Positions 1-7,950 of a stretch of DNA of 64,000 nucleotides are shown piece by piece. Under the pieces are notes generated by a model. It was not told where the DNA came from. It saw only the letters and a list, made by a program, of their open reading frames with translations, and ran no database searches. Positions within the stretch are counted from its first letter, which is position 1. Each line of letters begins with the position of its first letter. The stretch comes from Parahoeflea halophila (GTDB taxonomy: Bacteria; Pseudomonadota; Alphaproteobacteria; Rhizobiales; Rhizobiaceae), in contig NZ_OCPC01000001.1 of NCBI RefSeq assembly GCF_900220985.1, positions 1,342,836 to 1,406,835 of the forward strand. The letters run 5' to 3'. Position numbers and translations under genes: made by a program.

Positions 1-957
1 GAAGCTGGCGCACTCGGGAACCGGGGTGATCGCCGGACGGCCTGCAAGCCACTCTCTCAAATTGTCCACCACCAGGTCGGCCATGCCATTGCGGGTGGAC
101 ACCGAGGCCGAAGCCACATGCGGCAACAGACACGCATTGGGCAGGTCCAGGAGCGCTTGCGGCACATTGGGCTCATCCGCAAACACATCGAGCCCGGCGG
201 CGGCAATGGTGCGGTCTGCTAGGGCAGAGATCAGCGCCGGTTCGTCGATCGTGGAGCCGCGCCCGACACTGATCAGAACGCCTTGCTCGCCGAGCGCGGC
301 AAGCACATCAGCGTTCACGGCATTTTCCGTCGCAGCACCGCCCGGCACGATGACCACGAGCGTATCCACCGCCCGTGCCATATCGATCAGTTTTTCATGC
401 CAGGTATAGGCGACGTCGGACCGCTTCGTCCGGGTGTGATAATGAATAGATAACCCAAAGGCCTCCAGCCGGCGGGCAATCTCCAGACCGATCCGCCCGA
501 GCCCGAAGATGCCGATGGTGCGTCCTCTCAGGGTCAGCGAGGTCAGCGGGTAGGCTCCCTCCGTGACCCAGCGCCCGGCGCGCAAATAGGCCTCGGCTTT
601 CGGCAGTTCGCGCACGGTATTGAGCAACAATCCGACAGTGGTATCGGCAACCTCATCGGAGAGCACATCCGGCGTATTGGTGACCATGACCTTGCGCGTC
701 GCGGCATGGGCGGCATCGACAGCGTCGTACCCCACGCCGAAATTGGCAATCACCTCGAGATTTGGCAGGGAATCGATGAACTCCGCAGAGATCCTCGTTG
801 CAGCAGCTACCCCGCGGATCCGGTTCCGGGTCTCATCACTCAACAGCCCGGCATCAGCTGCGTCGATGGACAGGGCATCGAATTCCGCTTCGACGCGTTC
901 GCGAACCCGGGGGTGCACTTTCCCGGCGAGGAGCACCACGGCGCGGTCAGCACTCAT
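1..957 (-). CDS. D-2-hydroxyacid dehydrogenase, 3' end cut by window edge
   Basis: NAD(P)-dependent D-isomer-specific 2-hydroxyacid dehydrogenase, a cytoplasmic enzyme that interconverts 2-oxo and 2-hydroxy acids (glyoxylate or hydroxypyruvate reductase type). I translated 319 codons from the ATG at 957. The Rossmann motif GLGRIG is at about residues 152-157, and the expected catalytic Arg (in SVGRG, ~233), Glu (in DEP, ~262) and His (in LLPHVAS, ~280) are present. The frame is still open at base 1, so only a few C-terminal residues should be missing. The ATG overlaps the stop of the upstream LacI gene by four bases (ATGA), so the two are probably cotranslated and the regulator probably controls this enzyme. 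Family certain; substrate unknown. Confidence 0.9.
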   Translation of the reverse strand, partial: MSADRAVVLLAGKVHPRVRERVEAEFDALSIDAADAGLLSDETRNRIRGVAAATRISAEFIDSLPNLEVIANFGVGYDAVDAAHAATRKVMVTNTPDVLSDEVADTTVGLLLNTVRELPKAEAYLRAGRWVTEGAYPLTSLTLRGRTIGIFGLGRIGLEIARRLEAFGLSIHYHTRTKRSDVAYTWHEKLIDMARAVDTLVVIVPGGAATENAVNADVLAALGEQGVLISVGRGSTIDEPALISALADRTIAAAGLDVFADEPNVPQALLDLPNACLLPHVASASVSTRNGMADLVVDNLREWLAGRPAITPVPECASF

Positions 958-1982
958 CGGCCAGCTCCCGGGTTGAGCGGCATCGTCGATTGCCTGATCC
1001 GCATTTCAGGCTTGATCAGGTGCAGCCCGTCCGCCTCGCTCGAGCCGTTGAGCTTGTCGAGCAAGGCCCGCGCCGCGAAACGGCCGACCTCCGACTGTCC
1101 GTTCCAGACAGTCGTCAAGGCAGGAGTGGCTATTGCCGCTTCTTCCAGATCGTCATATCCAGTCACTGAAATATCCTTCCCGGGCACAAGCCCTGCACGT
1201 GCAATACCGTTCATCAGGCCAATGGCCACGAGATCATTCCAGCACACCGCCGCAGTCGGCTTCAGCGGATTGGCGAGAAAGTTCACCGCCGCCTCAAAAC
1301 CGCTTTGCTTTGTTCTCGGCCCTGGAATTCGGAGTGCCGGATCCACCTCGATACCGGCCTTCTTGAGCGCATCGGCATAGCCCGCATAACGGTCCCGCCC
1401 CGTCGAAGTGTGGTCGGTGCCACCAATCATGGCAATACGGGTGTGGCCAAGGCTGATCAAGTGATTGGTGGCCAGAGCGGTGCCATAGGCGTCATCGCCG
1501 CGAAAGGTCGGAACGTCGATTTCCGGCACCGAGCGGGCGATCAGGATCGCCGGCATACCATTGTCTTCGGCAAGGCGAATGTCGGAGGCCGGCGTTCCGA
1601 TGGCCGGCGACATGATCACCCCGTCACCACCGAGCTGCAGCAATGTCTCGATGAAATTCCGCTGCTTGTCGACCGAATCATAGTGATTGGAAAGAATGAA
1701 GGTCTGTCGGCTGCGATCGAGCTCGGTTTCGATTGCCTTGAGGATTTCGGCATAGAACGGGTTCATGATGTCGTGGACCACAACGCCGACGATACCCGAC
1801 CGCGAGGTCCGGAGCGAAGCAGCGCGGCGATTGTAGATATAGCCAAGCTCGATGGCTTTTTCCTTGATCCGGTCGCGCGTGACATCCGCCACCAGGGGGC
1901 TGTCACGCAATGCAAGGGAAACGGTTGCTGTTGAAAGGCCCAACGCCTCGGCAATAGTCGAGAGTTTAATCTTTTGCGCCAA
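954..1982 (-). CDS. LacI-family transcriptional regulator
   Basis: 342-aa repressor-type protein, normal length for the family. The N-terminal LacI helix-turn-helix occupies roughly residues 5-27 (STIAEALGLSTATVSLALR) and is followed by a periplasmic-binding-protein-like effector domain. It is the first gene of a two-gene unit with the 2-hydroxyacid dehydrogenase downstream (4-bp overlap). The effector is likely a small sugar or acid related to that enzyme's substrate (inference). A perfect GGTTTAAACC palindrome lies about 60 bases upstream of the start and could be the autoregulatory operator. Confidence 0.93.
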   Translation of the reverse strand: MAQKIKLSTIAEALGLSTATVSLALRDSPLVADVTRDRIKEKAIELGYIYNRRAASLRTSRSGIVGVVVHDIMNPFYAEILKAIETELDRSRQTFILSNHYDSVDKQRNFIETLLQLGGDGVIMSPAIGTPASDIRLAEDNGMPAILIARSVPEIDVPTFRGDDAYGTALATNHLISLGHTRIAMIGGTDHTSTGRDRYAGYADALKKAGIEVDPALRIPGPRTKQSGFEAAVNFLANPLKPTAAVCWNDLVAIGLMNGIARAGLVPGKDISVTGYDDLEEAAIATPALTTVWNGQSEVGRFAARALLDKLNGSSEADGLHLIKPEMRIRQSTMPLNPGAGR

Positions 1983-2041
1983 ATTCCGGTCCCCTCCGCC
2001 GGAGCACTGCGCTCCGTGTCAACCATTTCAACAAACTAAAA

Positions 2042-2051
2042 GGTTTAAACC
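2042..2051. promoter_or_regulatory. Candidate LacI operator palindrome
   Basis: GGTTTAAACC is a perfect 10-bp palindrome between the LacI gene (start 1982) and the end of the MarR gene (2062). LacI-family proteins bind even palindromes close to their own promoters, so autoregulation is a reasonable inference. No binding evidence is visible beyond symmetry and position. Confidence 0.4.
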
Positions 2052-2061
2052 GGACTGGCAA

Positions 2062-2634
2062 TCAGTCTGCGCCGATTGTGGAAACATCTTCGGAAGACGA
2101 ATGCGGGTCCGCCTTCTGGCCGTCGCCGGTTGCGGTTTTTGGGGAGCTTGCCGGGGCGACATCTGCGTTCAGCGACGCGCAGATATTGGCGTCCACCGTG
2201 GAAAGAAGCGCCAGAAGTTCACCAACCTGTTTCTTTTTCAAGCCGGCAAAAGCAGCCTTCTCAGCCTTGCGCTGGGATTTGCGGATTGACTTGATCTGGT
2301 CCCGCCCTGCCTCGGTCAGGAACACCAGCATCATCCGCCCGTCATCACGAGACCCCTCGCGTCGCAGGAACCCTTGCGCGGCTAGCCGGCCGATGGTCTT
2401 GGTCACGGTCGGAGCCTTGACCCCGAGCGACGTGGCAATCGCACCCGGCGTCTGCCCGTCCCTTGCATCGAGCGCCAGCATGACACCATCCTGCCCGGCA
2501 TACAGCCCGAGATCCAGAAGATGGCGCGAGAGTGCCGTTCTCGCATTGCGCGCTGTCTGGGTGATCATCAGCAGAGCTTCTGCCTGTTCGGCCTTCCTGG
2601 TCTTTTTCGACTTGTTGTTCTTTTTGCCGGACAT
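2062..2634 (-). CDS. MarR-family transcriptional regulator
   Basis: 190-aa protein with a lysine-rich N-terminus (residues 1-17) and a MarR-type winged-helix domain at about residues 25-145, including LGVKAPTVTKTIGRLAAQGFLRRE as recognition helix and wing. The C-terminal ~40 residues are Ala/Ser/Asp-rich and probably disordered. The gene is divergent from the creatininase-family gene starting at 2714 with an 80-bp gap, a typical arrangement for a repressor that also controls its neighbour (inference). The ligand cannot be told from sequence. Confidence 0.9.
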   Translation of the reverse strand: MSGKKNNKSKKTRKAEQAEALLMITQTARNARTALSRHLLDLGLYAGQDGVMLALDARDGQTPGAIATSLGVKAPTVTKTIGRLAAQGFLRREGSRDDGRMMLVFLTEAGRDQIKSIRKSQRKAEKAAFAGLKKKQVGELLALLSTVDANICASLNADVAPASSPKTATGDGQKADPHSSSEDVSTIGAD

Positions 2635-2713
2635 GGGCAGCTCCTTCTTGCGGCCTTCGGCCCATCACCCTACGGTTCAAACTCTACTCAGGCCCGCGCG
2701 GAATAACCACCCT

Positions 2714-3457
2714 ATGCCAACCCAACCCGTCCCCATTGCCGTCCTTCCCCTCGGGGCGCACGAGCAGCACGGCCCGCATCTTCCCTTCGAGACCGATGCG
2801 CTGATTGCCGGGGAAGTTGCGCAGCGGCTCAGCGCGGCCGCTCCTTCCGGTATCGCCACCGAACTGCTGCCCGTCGAACCGGTCGGTTATTCGATCGAGC
2901 ACATGGATGTGTCAGGTACGCGAAGCCTGGGCTTCGAGGAAGCGGTGAACCGCTGGATTGGCATTGCATCGGACTGCGCCGGCCGCGGCATCCGCCGCCT
3001 GATGCTTCTCAATGCCCACGGCGGAAACTCGCCCCTGCTGACGATTGTCGCGACCGAGGCCCGCGTCCGTTTCAACATGCTAGCCGTGGCCACCAGCTGG
3101 ACCCGGTTTGGTGTTCCGGCCGATCTGGTGGCTCCCGAAGACAAAATCTTCGACATTCACGCCGGCGACATCGAAACCTCGGTGATGCTGGCCATACGTC
3201 CCGATCTGGTTCGCATGGACGCTCTTCAGGACTTCCCCTCGCGGCAGGCGGGGTACGCGCGCCGCTTCACCCATCTGCGCGCCTACGGTCCGCATGCCTT
3301 TGGCTGGAAAATGTCCGATCTAAACTCACAGGGTGCGGCCGGAAAGGCCAGCCAGGCATCAGCCGCCAAGGGCGAAGCAATTCTTGCCCATTCCCTGCGC
3401 GGACTGACCGAGCTGCTTGCCGACATGGCGGCTTTCGACGTCGATGAGTTGAGCTGA
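2714..3457 (+). CDS. Creatininase-family amidohydrolase
   Basis: 247-aa metal-dependent amidohydrolase of the creatininase/MftE family. The start is ATG at 2714; the same frame is open further upstream but that part is antisense to the MarR gene. Family metal ligands are visible: Glu17, His19 and Asp28 (GAHEQHGPHLPFETDA), His103 (NAHGGN) and Glu155 (HAGDIETS). Known members hydrolyse creatinine to creatine or cleave cyclic amides and peptides; family assignment alone does not fix the substrate. It is divergent from the MarR regulator. A true creatinase lies about 58 kb away, so a role in creatinine use is possible but the genes are not linked. Confidence 0.87.
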   Translation: MPTQPVPIAVLPLGAHEQHGPHLPFETDALIAGEVAQRLSAAAPSGIATELLPVEPVGYSIEHMDVSGTRSLGFEEAVNRWIGIASDCAGRGIRRLMLLNAHGGNSPLLTIVATEARVRFNMLAVATSWTRFGVPADLVAPEDKIFDIHAGDIETSVMLAIRPDLVRMDALQDFPSRQAGYARRFTHLRAYGPHAFGWKMSDLNSQGAAGKASQASAAKGEAILAHSLRGLTELLADMAAFDVDELS

Positions 3458-3580
3458 GCAGCCTGCCCTATCAGATCGTCTGAACCGGATTACACCCGAC
3501 TGCCGCGTGCTTGAATTGCTTGAGAAAGCTCTAGTTGCTGAACCGACCCCTTCGCCAAAGCAGACCGTCAGGACCTCAGC

Positions 3581-4555
3581 ATGATTGAAACCGACATCCT
3601 CGTGATAGGCACTGGCCTCGCCGGGCTGACGCTGGCGCGGGAACTTTCCAACAATTCCCGCAAGGTGACCGTTATCGAGAAATCGAGGTCCGCCGGAGGA
3701 AGGCTGTCGACCCGCCGCAGCGACGCCGGGAGCTTCGATCACGGCGCTCAATATCTGACCAACCGGACTGCAAGTTTTTCCGGCCTTCTCGACGTACTTT
3801 CGCGCAGTGCCGATCTGGCTGCCTGGGATCCGGTCGGCAAGGACAGCGCTCACACATGGTGGGTCGGCAGACCCGGCATGTCCGCCATTGGCAAGAGCCT
3901 CGCCAAGGGCCTCGACATCACCTATCAAACAAGGGTGATTGGCATTGCCAGGCAGGACGAGGAACTTATCGTGCACACTGAGGCGGACGATGGTCGGGCG
4001 CCGGTTTACCGTGCTTCGCGGGTGGTTGCAGCCATCCCGTCTCCCCAGGCGCTTGATCTGCTCGAACCGCTTGACCCGGCATTTGAGCAACTACGCAATG
4101 TCCGCATGGCCCCCTGCTGGTCTGCCATGCTGGCATTTGACCGCACCCTGGCTGATGTTCCGGATCTGATTCGCGGGCAGGATGGCGACACGCTTGCGCT
4201 GATTGCACGCAATGGCTCGAAACCGGACCGGACCGGCGAAACCTTCATCCTGCATGCAACGCCGCAATGGAGCCGGCAACAGCTCGAAGCCGGGCGAGAT
4301 GCGGTCAGAACAGCGATGCTTGAGGCCATGCGGCGCCAGACCGGATTGGGTAACTTCCTTCCCGATCCGATCCATTGCGAGGTTCATCGCTGGCTCTACG
4401 CGCTGGTGGAACAGCCGCTCGATCAACCGTTTCTCGGCAACGCACAGAACACCCTGTTTGCCTGTGGTGACTGGTGCATCGGCGGCCGGGCGGAGGCCGC
4501 GCACCAATCCGGCGAAGCTCTGGCCCATCACATCATCTCCTTGCGAGTGGCATAA
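3581..4555 (+). CDS. Renalase-like FAD-dependent oxidoreductase
   Basis: 324-aa flavoprotein. The dinucleotide-binding motif GTGLAG is at residues 10-15, followed by EKSRSAGGRLSTRR, the FAD-contact segment typical of the renalase-like amine-oxidase group (COG3380). The C-terminal LFACGDWCIGGRAEAAHQSG is the conserved second FAD motif. Bacterial relatives oxidise dihydro-isomers of NAD(P)H or are uncharacterised. It lies alone between the creatininase-like gene and the CobW gene with gaps of 123 and 55 bp. No signal peptide is seen, so it should be cytoplasmic. Confidence 0.85.
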   Translation: MIETDILVIGTGLAGLTLARELSNNSRKVTVIEKSRSAGGRLSTRRSDAGSFDHGAQYLTNRTASFSGLLDVLSRSADLAAWDPVGKDSAHTWWVGRPGMSAIGKSLAKGLDITYQTRVIGIARQDEELIVHTEADDGRAPVYRASRVVAAIPSPQALDLLEPLDPAFEQLRNVRMAPCWSAMLAFDRTLADVPDLIRGQDGDTLALIARNGSKPDRTGETFILHATPQWSRQQLEAGRDAVRTAMLEAMRRQTGLGNFLPDPIHCEVHRWLYALVEQPLDQPFLGNAQNTLFACGDWCIGGRAEAAHQSGEALAHHIISLRVA

Positions 4556-4610
4556 GCTCGGCGAAACGCCTATATGGGGGTCAAACACACCTTCCTGACA
4601 GAGAGATCCG

Positions 4611-5717
4611 ATGAGCGAAGCGCCCGTTTCCACCCCTGTGGCTCCCATCCCCGTCACCGTCCTGACCGGCTATCTTGGCGCCGGCAAGACCACCCTGCTC
4701 AACCGCATCCTTTCTGAGCCGCACGGCAAGCGCTACGCCGTGATCGTCAACGAATTCGGCGAGATCGGCATCGACAATGATCTGATCGTCGAGTCCGACG
4801 AGGAAATCTACGAGATGAACAATGGCTGCGTCTGCTGCACCGTGCGCGGCGACCTGATCCGCGTCGTCGAAGGCCTGATGCGCCGTCCCGGCCGGTTTGA
4901 CGCCATCATCGTCGAAACCACCGGCCTGGCCGACCCGGTCCCTGTCGCCCAGACCTTCTTCATGGATGACGATGTACGCGCCAAGACCAGGCTCGATGCG
5001 GTGGTCGCGCTCGTCGATGCACGGCATCTGCCCGCTCGCCTCAAGGACAGCCGCGAGGCCGAGGACCAGATCGCCTTTGCCGATGTCGTGGTCCTGAACA
5101 AGACCGATCTGGTCACCCCGGAAGAGCTCGAGGCCGTTGAACGCACCGTGCGCGCGATCAACCCGTCAGCACGCATCCACCGCACCGAGCGCGCCGCAGT
5201 CCCCCTTGATGCCGTGCTCGACCGCGGGGCCTTTGATCTCAGCCGTGCGCTCGACAACGATCCGCATTTCCTTGATCACGGTCATCCAGACCATGCCTGC
5301 GGCCCCGATTGCGACCACGATCATGAGCATCATCACCACGGGCACGATCATGATCATGATCATGATCATGATCACCATGGCCATGCACACCAAGACCATT
5401 CAGCACCAGCCGACATCCATGATCTCACCGTCAAGTCGATCTCCCTGCGCGCTGGTCCACTCAACCCCAAGCGCTTCTTTCCCTGGATCGAGAAGATCAC
5501 CCAGATGGAAGGCCCCAACATTCTCCGCCTCAAGGGTATCCTTGCGTTCGAAGACGATGCCGATCGCTATGTGATCCAGGGCGTGCACATGATTGTCGAA
5601 GGCGACCATCAGCGGGCCTGGAAGGAGGACGAGAAGCGCGAGAGCCGCCTCGTCTTCATCGGCCGCGACCTCGACCGCGAGAAACTCGAACGCACCTTCC
5701 TGGCCTGCCAGGCCTGA
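4611..5717 (+). CDS. CobW/COG0523-family GTPase, metal chaperone
   Basis: 368-aa P-loop GTPase of the CobW group, which inserts metals (zinc, cobalt) into client proteins. Walker [10 protein letters not shown] is at 20-28, the metal-binding CVCC at 73-76, and the G4 motif NKTD at 163-166. A His/Asp-rich stretch at about 223-263 is encoded partly by a GATCAT tandem repeat. The CobW C-terminal domain follows (about 270-368). It is followed after 13 bp by a WD40 gene and is probably cotranscribed with it. Zinc is the likeliest metal, but I found no recognisable Zur box in the 55-bp upstream gap. Confidence 0.93.
   Translation: MSEAPVSTPVAPIPVTVLTGYLGAGKTTLLNRILSEPHGKRYAVIVNEFGEIGIDNDLIVESDEEIYEMNNGCVCCTVRGDLIRVVEGLMRRPGRFDAIIVETTGLADPVPVAQTFFMDDDVRAKTRLDAVVALVDARHLPARLKDSREAEDQIAFADVVVLNKTDLVTPEELEAVERTVRAINPSARIHRTERAAVPLDAVLDRGAFDLSRALDNDPHFLDHGHPDHACGPDCDHDHEHHHHGHDHDHDHDHDHHGHAHQDHSAPADIHDLTVKSISLRAGPLNPKRFFPWIEKITQMEGPNILRLKGILAFEDDADRYVIQGVHMIVEGDHQRAWKEDEKRESRLVFIGRDLDREKLERTFLACQA
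5346..5375 (+). repeat. GATCAT hexanucleotide tandem repeat inside the CobW gene
   Basis: Four exact GATCAT units are followed by one GATCAC, coding alternating Asp-His residues in the metal-binding loop of the CobW GTPase. Because the unit is six bases, slippage would add or remove His-Asp pairs without shifting the frame. Confidence 0.85.
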
Positions 5718-5730
5718 GGGAACGACGATC

Positions 5731-6720
5731 ATGCCGACAGTTGCGCCGATTGATCTCGACGACCATTGCCTTGCAACCGAGTTTCTGGGTGAAGTGCCGG
5801 TGTTCGCGCTGGCTTCGGGGCAAGTGGTCCGCCTTGACCACGGAACCCATCACCATGAACTCCATGACGGGCTGCTTGCCACAGCTCGGACCTGGGATGG
5901 GCATGGGCTTGTCACGGGCGGCGAAGACGGCAAGGTCATGCGGCTCAATGCGGATGGAAGCGAGAGCACGCTCCGCGGCCCGGCCCGCAAATGGGTAAGT
6001 GTCGTTGCAGCGGGTCCGCAAGGTGCCGTGGCTTTCGCCGATGGCAAGGCTGCAACCGTGCTGCTGAGTGACGGAACCGAAAAGTCCTTTGAAGAAGCCC
6101 GGACCATCGAAGGTCTCGCCTTCGCCCCCAAGGGCCTGCGGCTTGCCATGGCGCGCTACAACGGCGTCTCCCTCACCTTCGTGCACGGCAGCGCGCCTGC
6201 GCTCGATTTTGAATGGAAGGGCGCCCACAACCAGGTCACCTTCAGTCCCGATGGCCGCTTTCTGGTCACATCCATGCAGGAAAACGCGCTGCATGGCTGG
6301 AAACTCGACGGCAAGCCCGGGGCCGAACAGCGCCACATGCGCATGACCGGCTATCCAGCCAAGGTGAAGTCCCTCTCTTGGTCCAGCAAGGGCAAGTGGC
6401 TTGCCTCGTCAGGCGCACCTTCAGCCATCGTCTGGCCGTTCTCGGCCAAGGACGGCCCGATGGGCAAGGCCCCGCTGGAACTGGGACAACGCGCCGACGC
6501 TATGGTGACCTGCGTCGCCTGTCACCCGACCGAGGATCTGGTCGCCATCGGCTTCGGCGACGGTATGGTGCTGGCGGTCCGGATCGCCGACAGCAAGGAA
6601 GCGCTTTTGCGCCGCCCCGGCAAGGGGCCGATCACTGCCATGGCCTGGAACAAGCCAGGCCGCCTGCTCGCGTTCGGTTCGCAAGCAGGCGACTGTGGTG
6701 TTGTCGACATAGCCGGCTGA
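5731..6720 (+). CDS. WD40-repeat protein
   Basis: 329-aa protein made of WD40-like repeats, for example FSPDGRFLVTSMQENALHGW, LSWSSKGKWLASSGAPSAIVW and VACHPTEDLVAIGFGDGMVLAV, consistent with a beta-propeller filling the chain. No signal peptide or membrane segment is seen. The ATG at 5731 lies 13 bp after the CobW stop. Being directly behind a COG0523 GTPase suggests a scaffold or client role in metal handling, which is an inference from context. No catalytic motif is visible. Confidence 0.85.
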   Translation: MPTVAPIDLDDHCLATEFLGEVPVFALASGQVVRLDHGTHHHELHDGLLATARTWDGHGLVTGGEDGKVMRLNADGSESTLRGPARKWVSVVAAGPQGAVAFADGKAATVLLSDGTEKSFEEARTIEGLAFAPKGLRLAMARYNGVSLTFVHGSAPALDFEWKGAHNQVTFSPDGRFLVTSMQENALHGWKLDGKPGAEQRHMRMTGYPAKVKSLSWSSKGKWLASSGAPSAIVWPFSAKDGPMGKAPLELGQRADAMVTCVACHPTEDLVAIGFGDGMVLAVRIADSKEALLRRPGKGPITAMAWNKPGRLLAFGSQAGDCGVVDIAG

Positions 6721-6732
6721 CGGCTGCCCCGG

Positions 6733-7179
6733 TCAAGACCAGGACAATTCCAGCTGCGAACGGCCGTTGGACGTGCGAGCGGGGCTGGTGCCATCCTTGC
6801 CGATCACGCCATTCACTCTCTTGCGGAACGCCGAGAAGCTGTCAAAAGTTACAACATCGACCGCCTCATCGAGATCCAGCGACACCCGGAAGTTTCCCGG
6901 CGAGGATGTGATCGCCTGGATGCCCACCACCCGGGCCGAGAAGGGTTGCCCGAGATAGGCTCCGGTTACCCGGGCCCCTGGCGCAAGGCTTTCCGGCCCC
7001 TTCCGGTTGCCAAGCGCGGCATGCAGCGTGTTCCAGTCATTAAACCCGTATTGCGCGGCGACGAGCTCCAGCGCTTTGGAGTGCCCGACGGTTTCGCCGC
7101 CGGTTTGCAGTCGGGTTCGCAGGCGTTTGGCCTGGTCTTTCAATGTCGTCAGATTTGGCAAGGGCGTGGGGTCACGCAT
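6733..7179 (-). CDS. Glyoxalase-superfamily small protein
   Basis: 148-aa protein. I chose ATG 7179 because AGGAGAAC stands directly upstream; the frame is open 37 codons further but without a ribosome site. The N-terminal half (LKDQAKRLRTRLQ... HSKALELVAAQYGFNDWNTLHA) is the conserved segment of the domain annotated as 'glyoxalase superfamily protein' (Glyoxalase_8-type, from memory). The C-terminal half is beta-rich and ends in a poorly conserved tail. No metal-binding glyoxalase residues are obvious, so enzymatic activity is doubtful. It converges on the WD40 gene with a 12-bp gap, and an inverted repeat lies just upstream. Confidence 0.75.
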   Translation of the reverse strand: MRDPTPLPNLTTLKDQAKRLRTRLQTGGETVGHSKALELVAAQYGFNDWNTLHAALGNRKGPESLAPGARVTGAYLGQPFSARVVGIQAITSSPGNFRVSLDLDEAVDVVTFDSFSAFRKRVNGVIGKDGTSPARTSNGRSQLELSWS

Positions 7180-7190
7180 GGCAGTTCTCC

Positions 7191-7245
7191 TGTCATGACA
7201 TGCCGTATTCGAGGGGTGCCCGCATTCCACCATCTGGCATGTCAT
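7191..7245. promoter_or_regulatory. Inverted repeat upstream of glyoxalase-like gene
   Basis: ATGACATGCC (7195-7204) is repeated as its exact reverse complement GGCATGTCAT at 7236-7245, 31 bases apart. The left arm is also part of the perfect palindrome TGTCATGACA (7191-7200). The element sits 11-66 bases upstream of the start at 7179, where a promoter and operator would be expected. It may be a regulator site or a cruciform; the binding protein is unknown. Confidence 0.5.
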
Positions 7246-7463
7246 CAAAAAGGTGACTGCTCGTAAGCTGGAGACTTCACCATGGCTCAACGCCTGCGGA
7301 CGGCCGGGGCTCCAGACCCGGAGCGCTCACATAGGGACGTTTAGGCCCATTGTCAAATCTGCGATGGCTTCCCCGCATGGTGTGTCGCGCAAAGAGCTCG
7401 CAGATGAAATACGGGAACCAATCCAGCCAGTTAGCGTTAGGATAGACAACAGGAGGAAACACC

Positions 7464-7907
7464 ATGGCCCAGCGGGCTCCGTCCCAACCGTTTTGCACCA
7501 CACGGCGCTTCGTCCTGGTTGGGGGCGGCACCTTGGCTCTTGCGACTGTTGCCGGCTGGCCGGGAAGCGCCTATGCCGCGACAATTGACGTCGAAACATT
7601 CCTTACCCTTTCTCAGACATTGACTGGCAATGAGGACCTTGATGCCGAGTATGCGTCGCAATTCCTGAAAGCTTTCGAGGCGGCAGGAAAGGGCGATGAT
7701 CTTGCCTCGCTTGCCGCTGGCGGAGATCACCAGCAATTGGCAAATGAAGTCGTCGCAGCCTGGTACACCGGTGTGTCTCCTGACCCTGAGAGCGAGGAGG
7801 TCGTCACCTACACTGACGCGCTGATGTGGCCAGCAATGAGTTACACCAAGCCCATGGGCTACTGCGGTGGGGCGATGGGATACTGGGCTGACCCTCCAGC
7901 CACCTGA
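7464..7907 (+). CDS. Small (gamma) subunit of membrane FAD-dependent sugar/polyol dehydrogenase
   Basis: 147-aa protein of the FAD-sorbitol-dehydrogenase small-subunit family. A twin-arginine signal (TTRRFVLV at 12-19, hydrophobic core to ~30, likely cleavage after AYA ~38) predicts Tat export. In known systems this subunit chaperones and co-exports the catalytic flavoprotein by a hitch-hiking route, and here the next gene is exactly such a GMC oxidoreductase without its own signal. A ribosome site (AGGAGGAAA) precedes the ATG. The start of translation is secure; the substrate is not. Confidence 0.85.
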   Translation: MAQRAPSQPFCTTRRFVLVGGGTLALATVAGWPGSAYAATIDVETFLTLSQTLTGNEDLDAEYASQFLKAFEAAGKGDDLASLAAGGDHQQLANEVVAAWYTGVSPDPESEEVVTYTDALMWPAMSYTKPMGYCGGAMGYWADPPAT

Positions 7908-7950
7908 GCGTTTCTCCATCTCATGATTTTTGATTTCCGGGAACCGGCAC

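Noticed and set aside
4556-4610. Zur operator before the CobW gene
   Set aside because: I looked for the AT-rich Zur dyad expected before zinc-responsive CobW genes and found no convincing match.
5346-5375. Short tandem repeat as possible CRISPR
   Set aside because: The units are six bases without spacers and code His-Asp pairs within a CobW gene.
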